Notes under the pieces: model-generated | Told to the model about the DNA's origin: nothing | Database searches by the model: none | What the model saw: only the letters and a program-made list of their open reading frames with translations | Assembly (NCBI GenBank): GCA_913054485.1 | Contig: CAJXHQ010000058.1 | Location: forward strand, 1-10,759 | Length of the DNA stretch: 10,759 nucleotides | Source of the DNA: an uncultured Paracoccaceae bacterium | GTDB lineage: Bacteria > Pseudomonadota > Alphaproteobacteria > Rhodobacterales > Rhodobacteraceae | Direction: 5' to 3' | Part shown: positions 1 through 6,555 of the stretch, piece by piece | Numbering within the stretch: position 1 is the stretch's first letter | How the letters are laid out: each line of letters opens with the position of its first letter | Made by a program: the position numbers and the translations under genes

Positions 1-563
1 AGCGTTGTCAGTTGGCTTGCCCGGTCTGGAGAAGTCCAGGATGACATTTTGCTGGCAGGCCCGCAGATCCAGATCACGAGATACGAACTCCGATCCTTGG
101 TCGACGCGGATCGGCTTTGGATAGCCGATGTTCCGACACACCCGTTCCAGGGTGTAAACCACATCTTCGCCCCGATAGCTGAAGCGGGGGCCGGTTGCGG
201 GTGACAACCGGGAGAACGTGTCTACGACAGTCAGAACCCGGATTTTGCGGCCGGTTGCGAGCTGGTCATGCACGAAGTCCCTTTCGGCGTTCACCAGCCA
301 GCCTTCGCGGCGCAGCAGAACATGAATGCGCCGGTAGCCGTAGCGCATACGAGCCTCTGCAATCTCCCGGATACGCTTTTTGAGTTCGGCTTGGTCATCG
401 CCATGAGGCGGTAGTGATAGCCCGATCTCTGGGCCAGAAGAACGCCGCAGGCGCGGCGGATGCTGACGCCCCAGACAGACCGGAGGTCATCCACAAGCTC
501 ACGGCGGCGAGCAGGCCTTAGAGTTTTCGTTTGATAACGTCCTGCAACATCGCATTCGCCCAT
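1..563 (-). pseudogene. IS3-family transposase OrfB (DDE integrase), frameshifted, internally deleted, partial
   Basis: The first frame, from about 563, gives LRPARRRELVDDLRSVWGV and then SGYHYR, the usual OrfB N-terminus. Near 400-412 the family similarity moves to another frame, which continues DDQAELKKRIREIAEARMR and RYGYRRIHVLLRREGWLVNA. One missing C in the CGCCT at this point would explain the shift. A second lesion is at about 280-285, where NAE is followed directly by RDFVHDQLATGRK. Intact relatives have roughly 45-50 residues between these blocks, so an in-frame deletion removed the linker before the catalytic core. The core remains open to position 1, with DFVHDQ (first catalytic Asp region), RVDQGSEFVS (second Asp) and DFSRPGKPTDNA. 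The catalytic Glu would lie outside the window. The size of the deletion is judged from family memory, not an alignment. Confidence 0.8.
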
Positions 564-597
564 TGTCCTCGGACCAATGGCGGAAAAGGGCTCATTC
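559..597 (-). repeat. Small palindromic insert at the OrfA/OrfB junction
   Basis: An imperfect inverted repeat (CCATTGTCC, TC, GGACCAATGG on the plus strand, 560-580) lies where OrfA should run straight from LSL(D/E)K into MLQDVIKRKL. The stretch is about 38 bp longer than expected for that protein segment. It is bracketed by the direct pentamer CATTC at 553-557 and 593-597. On the minus strand an ATG overlaps the premature OrfA stop as ATGA (595-592) and stays open through MLQDVIKRKL to its TAA. It could be a footprint of a small insertion or a hairpin native to this IS subtype. Confidence 0.4.
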
Positions 598-822
598 CAG
601 CGACAGATCTGCCACCAGCCGCTTCAGTCTGGCATTCTCCTCATCCAGCATCTTCAGCCTTTTCATCTCCGAAGGCATCAGGCCGCCGTATTTCTTTCGC
701 CAATTACAGAACGTGGCCTCAGCGATCCCGGTTTTGCGGCACACCTCTGCCACGCTCGCTCCGCCTTCGGCCTGCTTCAGGACAAACGCAATCTGCGCTT
801 CAGTGAACTTGCTCTTCTTCAT
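592..822 (-). CDS. IS3-family transposase OrfA, shortened at its C-terminus
   Basis: This 76-residue protein opens with MKKSKFTEAQIAFVLKQAE and contains a helix-turn-helix at about residues 20-45 (VAEVCRKTGIAEATFCNWRKKYGG). A leucine-zipper-like stretch follows (MKRLKMLDEENARLKRLVADL). This is the DNA-binding and dimerising OrfA of IS3 elements. It has a good ribosome site (AAGGAGAG) just before the ATG at 822. It ends early at SLE followed by TGA. The expected OrfA tail, MLQDVIKRKL followed by TAA (stop at 518-520), sits about 40 bp further on in another frame. The protein therefore looks truncated by a small insertion. Confidence 0.85.
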   Translation of the reverse strand: MKKSKFTEAQIAFVLKQAEGGASVAEVCRKTGIAEATFCNWRKKYGGLMPSEMKRLKMLDEENARLKRLVADLSLE

Positions 823-849
823 GGAACTCTCCTTCTCCCGCTCTCGGGA

Positions 850-1980
850 TCATAAGTGGAAAACTCCAGCTTCGATTGGTCCAGTTTCCGGGCAGCAGGT
901 CACCTCTCCAACCTGGGCCAACGCGAGGCTCAGCTCCTCCGATATCAGGTCCCAAACCCGGTGCAATCCTTCTACGCCTCCCGCGGCAATGGCAAACAAT
1001 ACAGCGCGGCCCAGGAACACGTAATCCGCCCCCATCAGGTAGGCCTTGAGGACATCTTCTCCGGAACGAACGCCTGAATCGAAGAAGACCGGGAAATCAG
1101 CTCCGACAGCTTGCCGGACGGCCTTCAGCGCCAGGATTGGCGGCGGGGCACTGTCCAATTGGCGGGAGCCGTGGCTGGAAACCTGCACGGCATCCGCTCC
1201 GGCGTCACGCAACTGCACGGCATCCCCCGGATGCAGGACACCTTTGGCAACCAGTTTGCCCGGCCAGGCGTCACGCAGGCGCTTGAACGTGTCCCAATCC
1301 GCCGCCGCGCGGCTTTCGGTACGGTCGAAGATATAGTCTTTGCCATCAAAATTCGCCATTTGCGGGCGGCCGTGTTTCAGCGTGGACAGCGACCAGCGCG
1401 GGTGCAAGGCAAAATCTGCAAACTGCTTCGGGCCGATACGGAAGGGCATTTTGAACCCATGCCGCAGCTCGCGCGGGCGGCGGCCCACTTCCGGCACATC
1501 CAAGGTCACCACCAGCGTCTGGTAGCCAGCGGATTTTGCCCGCTCCACCAGTTTCATCGTTCCGCTGCCGTCGCCGCTGAAGTAAAGCTGGAACCAGGCC
1601 ATCCCGTCCGAGGCTTTCAGCAGCGTTTCCATGTCCGTCGACGCCACGGTTGAAACTCCATGCGGCACCCGGTAGCGCGCCGCCAGCTTGGCCAGCATCA
1701 GGTCGGCACCAGGGGCGGCCAGGTTGCACATGCCCATCGGGCTGATGCCAAAAGGGCGCAGGGCCAGCTTGCCGAACAGATCCACGCTGAGGTCGCGCTT
1801 GCTGACGTTGCGCAGAACCCGCGGGGTCAGCCGGATGTCCTGCATTGCCCGGCGGGCCAGCATGGCGCCGTGTTCTTCACCCGCAGCACCATCGAAATAG
1901 TCAAACACCATCCACGGCAGCCGCTTTTTCGCCAGACGGCGCGCGTCTGCCGTGGAATGGATTTTTCTGTCTTCAAACAT
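850..1980 (-). CDS. slcD: FMN-dependent 2-hydroxyacid dehydrogenase, probable sulfolactate dehydrogenase, 3' end replaced by IS
   Basis: This is a TIM-barrel flavoenzyme of the glycolate oxidase / L-lactate dehydrogenase family, expected to oxidise sulfolactate to 3-sulfopyruvate. Family active-site residues are present: Tyr28 (FDYFDGAAG), Tyr133 (WFQLYF), Asp161, Lys246 (LVAKGV), and His270 and Arg273 (SSHGSRQLD). The FMN phosphate region is DSGVRSGEDV and MGADYVFLGR. No cytochrome b2 domain or membrane anchor is visible. It starts 7 bp after comE and is the last gene of the operon in view. Residues 1-359 are native. The final 17 (VTCCPETGPIEAGVFHL) are read from the IS end, so perhaps 10-25 native C-terminal residues are lost, all after the catalytic residues. 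The sulfolactate assignment rests on its position next to comDE and hpsNOP. A lactate or glycolate enzyme is the alternative. Confidence 0.75.
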   Translation of the reverse strand: MFEDRKIHSTADARRLAKKRLPWMVFDYFDGAAGEEHGAMLARRAMQDIRLTPRVLRNVSKRDLSVDLFGKLALRPFGISPMGMCNLAAPGADLMLAKLAARYRVPHGVSTVASTDMETLLKASDGMAWFQLYFSGDGSGTMKLVERAKSAGYQTLVVTLDVPEVGRRPRELRHGFKMPFRIGPKQFADFALHPRWSLSTLKHGRPQMANFDGKDYIFDRTESRAAADWDTFKRLRDAWPGKLVAKGVLHPGDAVQLRDAGADAVQVSSHGSRQLDSAPPPILALKAVRQAVGADFPVFFDSGVRSGEDVLKAYLMGADYVFLGRAVLFAIAAGGVEGLHRVWDLISEELSLALAQVGEVTCCPETGPIEAGVFHL

Positions 1981-1987
1981 CCAGCAA

Positions 1988-2542
1988 TCAGGCCTGCACT
2001 GCTTTCATGAAACGGTCCCGGATCACCACCGGGTCCATTGTAATGACAGGCATTTTTGCATTGCCGCTCTCGCATTTGCAGACAATGACGGTCATCTGAC
2101 GGCTGTCAATCGCCTGCTGCAGGACTGCACCGGTTTCTTCGGCCCGGCACTCCACCACATTCTCGCAGCCGCAGGCCTGTGCCACCGCTGACAGAGAGGT
2201 TTTCTTGCCCGCATAGGTCGGCTGATCACCGGTGGAGCCATAGGATCCGTTATCAACAATCAGCAGAATGAAGTTATCCGCCACATTGTTGGCGACGGTC
2301 GGCAGGGTGCCAAGATTGGTCAGGATGGAGCCGTCACCATCGATGGTGATCACGGTTTTGTCCTGCGCCAGTGCCAGCCCCAGCCCGATGGAAGAGGCCA
2401 GCCCCATGGTGCCCAGCATGTAGAAATTGCTCGGCTGGTCATCAATCGCGTGCAACTCCTGGCTGGGGATGCCGATGTTACAGACCACCAGCTGGTCGCG
2501 CAGGATCGGGGCGATCTCTTTCAAAACTTCAGAGCGGATCAT
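1988..2542 (-). CDS. comE: Sulfopyruvate decarboxylase, beta subunit (TPP-binding)
   Basis: This 184-residue protein is the Pyr/PP-type partner that holds the diphosphate of thiamine diphosphate. The motif ITIDGDGSILTNLG begins near residue 66, and the second half, LLIVDNGSYGSTG, is near residue 94. Together they give the classic GDG...DN metal and cofactor site. With ComD it forms a two-chain decarboxylase converting 3-sulfopyruvate to sulfoacetaldehyde and CO2. The enzyme was first known from coenzyme M synthesis and was later found in sulfolactate-degrading roseobacters. The start is placed at the ATG at 2542, one base after the comD stop and about 9 bp after a strong GGGGAGG site, rather than at an upstream start at 2569 that would run 26 bases into comD. 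Phosphonopyruvate decarboxylase is a related alternative, but the context favours sulfopyruvate. Confidence 0.88.
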   Translation of the reverse strand: MIRSEVLKEIAPILRDQLVVCNIGIPSQELHAIDDQPSNFYMLGTMGLASSIGLGLALAQDKTVITIDGDGSILTNLGTLPTVANNVADNFILLIVDNGSYGSTGDQPTYAGKKTSLSAVAQACGCENVVECRAEETGAVLQQAIDSRQMTVIVCKCESGNAKMPVITMDPVVIRDRFMKAVQA

Positions 2543-2543
2543 C

Positions 2544-3041
2544 TCAGTAGCCTCCCCAGAAGGTTGCATCGGTCAGGATGGCGACCGGCTTGTTGCACAT
2601 GAAGGTGTATTTCAGGATCGCATCCAGTTCCTCCGCGTCTTCGCGTTTATGGAAGTGGTAGGTCGGGATGTTCATCTGGTTCAGCAGCGCCTTGGTATGC
2701 ACCGCCATTTCCACCTGGCAGGCCACCGGTTCACCCAGCTCGCCGCGATAAGAGATCAGCATCGGCAGCGGCATCCGGTAGTATTGCGTCAGCGTCGCCA
2801 ACGTGTTGATGGTGACCCCGAGGGCGGTGTTCTGCATGATGATGGCAGGGCGCTTGCCGCCCATCCAGGCCCCGGCGCAGAGGCCCATGCCCTCGTCTTC
2901 CTTATTTGACGGAACGTGATGGATTTCAGGCCGGTTCTCGACTTCCTCGATCACGCCGGCCAGCTGTTTACAGGGCACGGTGGTGATGAAGCCGACCTCG
3001 TTCTCGATCAGCGTATCCGCAATTTTTTCGTTTATGGACAA
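2544..3041 (-). CDS. comD: Sulfopyruvate decarboxylase, alpha subunit
   Basis: This 165-residue protein is the N-terminal half of a thiamine-diphosphate decarboxylase, encoded separately from the cofactor-binding half (comE) immediately downstream. Glu48 in NKEDEGMGLCAGAWMGGK aligns with the glutamate that activates the thiazolium in this family, and the following segment IIMQNTALG is also typical. The start codon is TTG at 3039-3041. It is preceded at about 8 bp by GAGGAG, and no better ATG lies nearby. The gap from the stress-protein gene is 31 bp. The two-gene arrangement and size match ComDE of sulfonate degraders rather than single-chain phosphonopyruvate decarboxylases. Confidence 0.87.
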   Translation of the reverse strand: MSINEKIADTLIENEVGFITTVPCKQLAGVIEEVENRPEIHHVPSNKEDEGMGLCAGAWMGGKRPAIIMQNTALGVTINTLATLTQYYRMPLPMLISYRGELGEPVACQVEMAVHTKALLNQMNIPTYHFHKREDAEELDAILKYTFMCNKPVAILTDATFWGGY

Positions 3042-3072
3042 CAGGGTGTCTCCTCTTCAGATGTCTTGGTGT

Positions 3073-3477
3073 CTAGCGCAGCACAACAACGGTGCAGGGC
3101 GCGTGGCGGACGATCCGGGCGGCTGTTGTGCCAAGGAAATAGTCGCTGACGCCCGGCTTGTGGCTGCCGGAAATGATCAGATCGGCACCGCTGCTTTCGG
3201 CGTATTCAGTGAGCGTCCGGCTGGAATGACCGGTGAGCATGACGGCGGTCACGCCCTCTGCCTCGGCCACGCGGTCTGCAAGCCGCTGCTTGGTGGCGGC
3301 ATAGGCCTTTTGCACGTCCTTTTCGTCGAGATAGGCGCTGACCGCGCCGCGCGGGGCCTCGTAGACGTGAACAGCCTCGATGATCGCACCTTCAGCGGCC
3401 ATGCAGCGGGCGGCTTCCAGCGCACGTTCTGCGATACCGTGTTCCAGCGACAGGGCGATGATGATCTTGTGATACAT
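3073..3477 (-). CDS. Universal stress protein, UspF/UspG-like
   Basis: This 134-residue single-domain Usp protein has an alpha/beta fold. Its N-terminus is KIIIALSLEHG, with a strand AVHVYE near residue 35. The C-terminal nucleotide loop SGSHKPGVSDYFLGTTAARIV is followed by RHAPCTVVVLR. The loop follows the GSHRPxxxxYLLGS pattern seen in UspF and UspG rather than the GxxGx9GS pattern of other Usp proteins. It begins 2 bp after the hpsP stop with a strong AAGGAGG site inside the end of hpsP, so it is co-transcribed with the catabolic genes. Its role in the pathway is unknown. A protective or regulatory function during growth on the sulfonate is only a guess. Confidence 0.85.
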   Translation of the reverse strand: MYHKIIIALSLEHGIAERALEAARCMAAEGAIIEAVHVYEAPRGAVSAYLDEKDVQKAYAATKQRLADRVAEAEGVTAVMLTGHSSRTLTEYAESSGADLIISGSHKPGVSDYFLGTTAARIVRHAPCTVVVLR

Positions 3478-3479
3478 GG

Positions 3480-4484
3480 CTAGAGGCCTCCTTCCGGGGC
3501 AGTTTCAGGAACAAGCAGGATTTTCGGGGCGGCAACCGTACCGCTGCGGATGTCGGCGAAGGCCTGCGCGCCCTGTGTCAACGGCCGGGCTTCGACCCAG
3601 TCCAGCGGGCCGAGGCGGCCCTCAAAGATCGCCGCGGCGGTCTGGCGGAAATCCTCGGGCGTGTAGGTATAGGTGCCGATGAAGGTGATTTCCTGCAGTG
3701 TCATCCGGCGCACATCCAGCCCGCCGGTGTCTTCGCCCAGCCCGATATGCACGATCACCCCGCCGGGACGTGCATGGGCCGAGGCGGTGGCGCGGGTGGC
3801 CGCATAGCCAACCCCGTCGATCACCACATCAAACTGTGCGTCCGCCGGGAGGTCTTCCAGCGTGACGGCATTTTGACCGCACTGTTCTGAAAGAAAGCGG
3901 CGGCGGCCTGCGCCGGGCTCTACCACTGTCACATCTGGGATGCCCCGCGCGGCAAGGCTGAGTGCGGCCCCGAGACCGATTGCCCCTCCGCCCAAGACAA
4001 GTGCCGTCGACGCATCGGGCACGGTGTCGCGGGCCTTGCTGACAGCATGCCAGCCGCAGGCAATGGGTTCGGCCAGGGCTGCCTTGGCCAGCGGAACACT
4101 GTCCGGCACGCTCACAAGATTCTGGTCGGGCATGGCCACCAGTTCGGCAAAGGCCCCCTCGCGCGGCGGCATGGAGATGATCTGCCGGTCCGGACACAGG
4201 TTGCCCCGTCCCGAAGTGCAGGCGGCGCATGTCCCACAGGAGACCAGCGGGTTGATTGTCACCCGTTCACCGTTGCGCGCCCCGCCTTCGATCACCCCAG
4301 CCGCCTCATGTCCGAGGATCAGCGGCGCGGGCCGGCGGTCATCATGGCCAAGGTAGGCGTGCATGTCAGAGCCGCAGATACCGACCTGCGAAATGCGGAT
4401 CAGCTGTTCGCCGCCTTTGGCCACAGGATCCGCTGCGTCGCGGTATTCCATGCCTTCGGGACCGGTATAGACAAGTGCTTTCAT
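3480..4484 (-). CDS. hpsP: Zinc-dependent alcohol dehydrogenase, DHPS dehydrogenase HpsP
   Basis: This 334-residue medium-chain dehydrogenase has the catalytic zinc ligands Cys37 (GICGSD), His59-Glu60 (LGHEAAG) and Glu139 (LAEPIACGWHA). A structural zinc site has Cys83, Cys86, Cys89 and Cys97. The Rossmann motif LGGGAIGLG is near residue 164. An acidic residue (Glu189, TVVEPG) ends the second strand, which favours NAD over NADP. The start is the ATG at 4484, sharing ATGA with the end of hpsO. A longer frame from 4550 would overlap hpsO deeply. In the characterised Cupriavidus pathway HpsO and HpsP together interconvert DHPS enantiomers through the 2-keto compound. Which of the two acts on which enantiomer cannot be read from sequence. 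Confidence 0.86.
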   Translation of the reverse strand: MKALVYTGPEGMEYRDAADPVAKGGEQLIRISQVGICGSDMHAYLGHDDRRPAPLILGHEAAGVIEGGARNGERVTINPLVSCGTCAACTSGRGNLCPDRQIISMPPREGAFAELVAMPDQNLVSVPDSVPLAKAALAEPIACGWHAVSKARDTVPDASTALVLGGGAIGLGAALSLAARGIPDVTVVEPGAGRRRFLSEQCGQNAVTLEDLPADAQFDVVIDGVGYAATRATASAHARPGGVIVHIGLGEDTGGLDVRRMTLQEITFIGTYTYTPEDFRQTAAAIFEGRLGPLDWVEARPLTQGAQAFADIRSGTVAAPKILLVPETAPEGGL

Positions 4485-5242
4485 TTTGCGGTGAACCCCC
4501 CGTCGACCATCAGCACCTGCCCGGTCACATAGGCAGAGGCGTCCGAACACAGGAACAGCAGCGGCCCGTCCAGATCCTCGGGTTCGCCGTTGCGCCCGAT
4601 ACAGGTCTGCGCGGCGTTGCGGGCGGCGCGGTCGGGATCGTTGAACACGGCAGCCGTCAGTTCCGTCCGGAAGAAGCCGGGGCCGATGGCGTTGACATTG
4701 ATCCCGGCCGGCGACCAGGCTTCGGCCATGGCGCGGGTCAGCTGGGCGATGCCCCCCTTGGAGGCGCCATAGGCCAGCCCGCCGGGAAAGGCGCGCATGG
4801 TCTGCAGCGAGGCGAAGTTGACGATCCTCCCCCAGCCGTTTTCTTTCATTCCCGGCACCAGAAGCTGGCTGAGGAAGAAGGGTACTGCGAGGTTCAGGTC
4901 CAGTGTCATATCCCAGCCCTCGGGAGTGACCTCATCTGCGGTCTGCCGGGTGTTGATGCCCGCCGCGTGGATCAGGATATCCGGCGCGCCAAATGGATCA
5001 GAAACCCGCTCGGCAAGATCCGCCAGGGCACCGCGGTCGGAGACGTCAAAGGCCACCGCATGGGTGCCGCGCCCGGCCTCGGCCTGCCAGTCGGCGAGGG
5101 CCTCTGCCCGGCGGGCAACCCCAACGACATTGGCCCCGGCGCGCCACAGGGTCAAAGCGGCGCGGCGGCCAAGGCCGGCACTGGCACCTGTCACAACGGC
5201 GGTGTGCCCGCGCAGGTCGGTGAATTGGCAGAACTCATCCAT
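4481..5242 (-). CDS. hpsO: Short-chain dehydrogenase, DHPS 2-dehydrogenase HpsO
   Basis: This 253-residue classical SDR has the cofactor motif TGASAGLG at residues 18-25, HAAGIN near 92, and Asn117 (LDLNLA). The catalytic triad is Ser145, Tyr158 and Lys162 (LAYGASKGG), and the end is typical (VTGQVLMVDGGF). It is proposed to oxidise or reduce the 2-hydroxyl of DHPS as half of the racemising pair with HpsP. The ATG at 5242 overlaps the hpsN stop by 8 bp, and no clear Shine-Dalgarno is visible, which suggests translational coupling. An earlier start at 5266 would lengthen the overlap. The substrate is assigned from the hpsN-O-P gene order; by itself this would be a generic SDR. Confidence 0.86.
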   Translation of the reverse strand: MDEFCQFTDLRGHTAVVTGASAGLGRRAALTLWRAGANVVGVARRAEALADWQAEAGRGTHAVAFDVSDRGALADLAERVSDPFGAPDILIHAAGINTRQTADEVTPEGWDMTLDLNLAVPFFLSQLLVPGMKENGWGRIVNFASLQTMRAFPGGLAYGASKGGIAQLTRAMAEAWSPAGINVNAIGPGFFRTELTAAVFNDPDRAARNAAQTCIGRNGEPEDLDGPLLFLCSDASAYVTGQVLMVDGGFTAK

Positions 5243-6542
5243 CGGCGGACAGATCAAAGGTTTCATCGGGGAAGTATTTCGCCAGCCGGATGTCGGCGGT
5301 GCGGGCGTGGCCCTCCATCCCTTCCAGCCGCGAAATCCGCGCAGTGGCCTCTGCCACAGGCTTGGCCCCGTCGCGGGTGGCGCGCTGCCAGGTGACGATC
5401 TTCATGTATTTATGGACGCTGAGCCCGCCGGTGTAAGACGCAGCCCCCGAGGTGGGCAGCACGTGATTGGTGCCCGAGGCTTTGTCGCCGAAAGCCACGG
5501 TGGTTTCCTCACCCAAGAAAAGCGAGCCGTAGCAGGTCAGCCGTTCCAGCCACCAGTCCAGGTCCTCAGCCTGCACGGTCAGGTGTTCCGGCGCATAGCG
5601 GTCCGAGGTGGCCGCCATCTCCTCGCGGTCCTCACAGAGGATCACCTCGGCGTAGTCGCGCCACGCTGCGGCGGCGTTTTCGCGGTTCACCTCGGGCAGA
5701 TCGGCGATCAGATCCGGGACCAGCCGCATGACCTCTTCGGCGAGAGGGCGATCATCCGTCACCAGCCAGACCGGCGAGTTGTAGCCATGCTCGGCCTGGC
5801 CGACCAGATCGGTGGCCACCACCATGGCATCAGCCTTGGCGTCCGCCAGGATCAGGCTGTCGGTGGGGCCTGCAATCATGTCGATCCCAACCCGCCCGAA
5901 CAGGAAACGCTTGGCTTCGGCCACAAACTGGTTGCCGGGACCGACAAGGATATTGGCCTTGGGCAGGCCGAACAGGCCAAAGGTCATCGCCGCCACGCCC
6001 TGCACGCCGCCGATCGCCATGATGGTATCGGCGCCGCTGATATGGGCGGCGTAAACAATCGCGGGTGCCACGCCGACACCGGGGCGCGGCGGGGAACAGG
6101 CCATGATATGCTTGCAGCCCGCCACCTTGGCGGTGGTCACGGTCATGATGGCGCTGGCGATATGGCTGTAGCGCCCGCCGGGCACGTAGCAGCCCGCCGC
6201 GTCCACCGGGATCGCCTTCTGGCCCGCGATCAGGCCGGGCACCACTTCCAGCTCCACCTCGCTGAGGGTTGCTTTCTGGGTTTCTGCAAAGCGGCGCACG
6301 TTGTCCTGGGCAAAGCGGATGTCGGCCTTCAGCTTCTCCGGCACCAGCGCGCAAGCGGCCTCAATCTCCTCCGGGGTGAGGACGATATTACCGTCGTATT
6401 TATCGAACTTGGCCGCATAGTCCAGCGCTGCCTGATCGCCGCCGGCCTCGATATCCGACAGGATGGTTTCGACCGTGTCATGCACGTCCGATGCACCGGA
6501 TTTGGAAGTCAGGGTGGCTTTCTTGAGATACTCGATAGGCAT
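5235..6542 (-). CDS. hpsN: Sulfopropanediol 3-dehydrogenase (HisD-like) HpsN
   Basis: This is a 435-residue member of the histidinol dehydrogenase family. The zinc ligands correspond to Gln249 and His252 (GQAEHG), Asp353 (FGDKASGTNHVLPT) and His412 (EGHARTADIRL). The catalytic Glu319-His320 pair is in APEHL. Spacing between the last three sites equals that of E. coli HisD. In Cupriavidus pinatubonensis HpsN carries out a two-step NAD+-dependent oxidation of (R)-DHPS to sulfolactate. The start is the ATG at 6542 with AGGA about 8 bp upstream, 13 bp after the permease gene. The frame can be read from 6602, but that runs far into the permease. The lack of any histidine-biosynthesis neighbour and the presence of hpsO, hpsP and comDE argue against true HisD. 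Confidence 0.92.
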   Translation of the reverse strand: MPIEYLKKATLTSKSGASDVHDTVETILSDIEAGGDQAALDYAAKFDKYDGNIVLTPEEIEAACALVPEKLKADIRFAQDNVRRFAETQKATLSEVELEVVPGLIAGQKAIPVDAAGCYVPGGRYSHIASAIMTVTTAKVAGCKHIMACSPPRPGVGVAPAIVYAAHISGADTIMAIGGVQGVAAMTFGLFGLPKANILVGPGNQFVAEAKRFLFGRVGIDMIAGPTDSLILADAKADAMVVATDLVGQAEHGYNSPVWLVTDDRPLAEEVMRLVPDLIADLPEVNRENAAAAWRDYAEVILCEDREEMAATSDRYAPEHLTVQAEDLDWWLERLTCYGSLFLGEETTVAFGDKASGTNHVLPTSGAASYTGGLSVHKYMKIVTWQRATRDGAKPVAEATARISRLEGMEGHARTADIRLAKYFPDETFDLSADG

Positions 6543-6555
6543 CAATTCTGTCCTG

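Larger units (their letters stand above)
1..902 (-). mobile_element. IS3-family (IS407-like) insertion sequence, decayed, truncated by window edge
   Basis: The segment carries an OrfA helix-turn-helix protein followed by an OrfB integrase-type transposase, the standard IS3-family layout, both on the minus strand. The right-hand boundary is placed at 902, where the minus strand reads TGACCTGCTGCCCGGAAAC. IS3-family ends begin with TG, and this resembles IS407-group termini. The flanking dehydrogenase reading frame stops resembling its family exactly there. An alternative boundary at 897 (TGCTGCCC) is possible. The other end lies beyond position 1, so the inverted repeat and the short target duplication cannot be confirmed. 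The transposase frames are broken in several places, so the copy is probably not autonomous. The IS reads in the same direction as the operon it interrupts. Confidence 0.82.

Noticed and set aside
4256..5395. 379-codon plus-strand open frame opposite hpsO and hpsP
   Set aside because: It is antisense to SDR and zinc-dehydrogenase genes with intact motifs, and its composition is typical of shadow frames.
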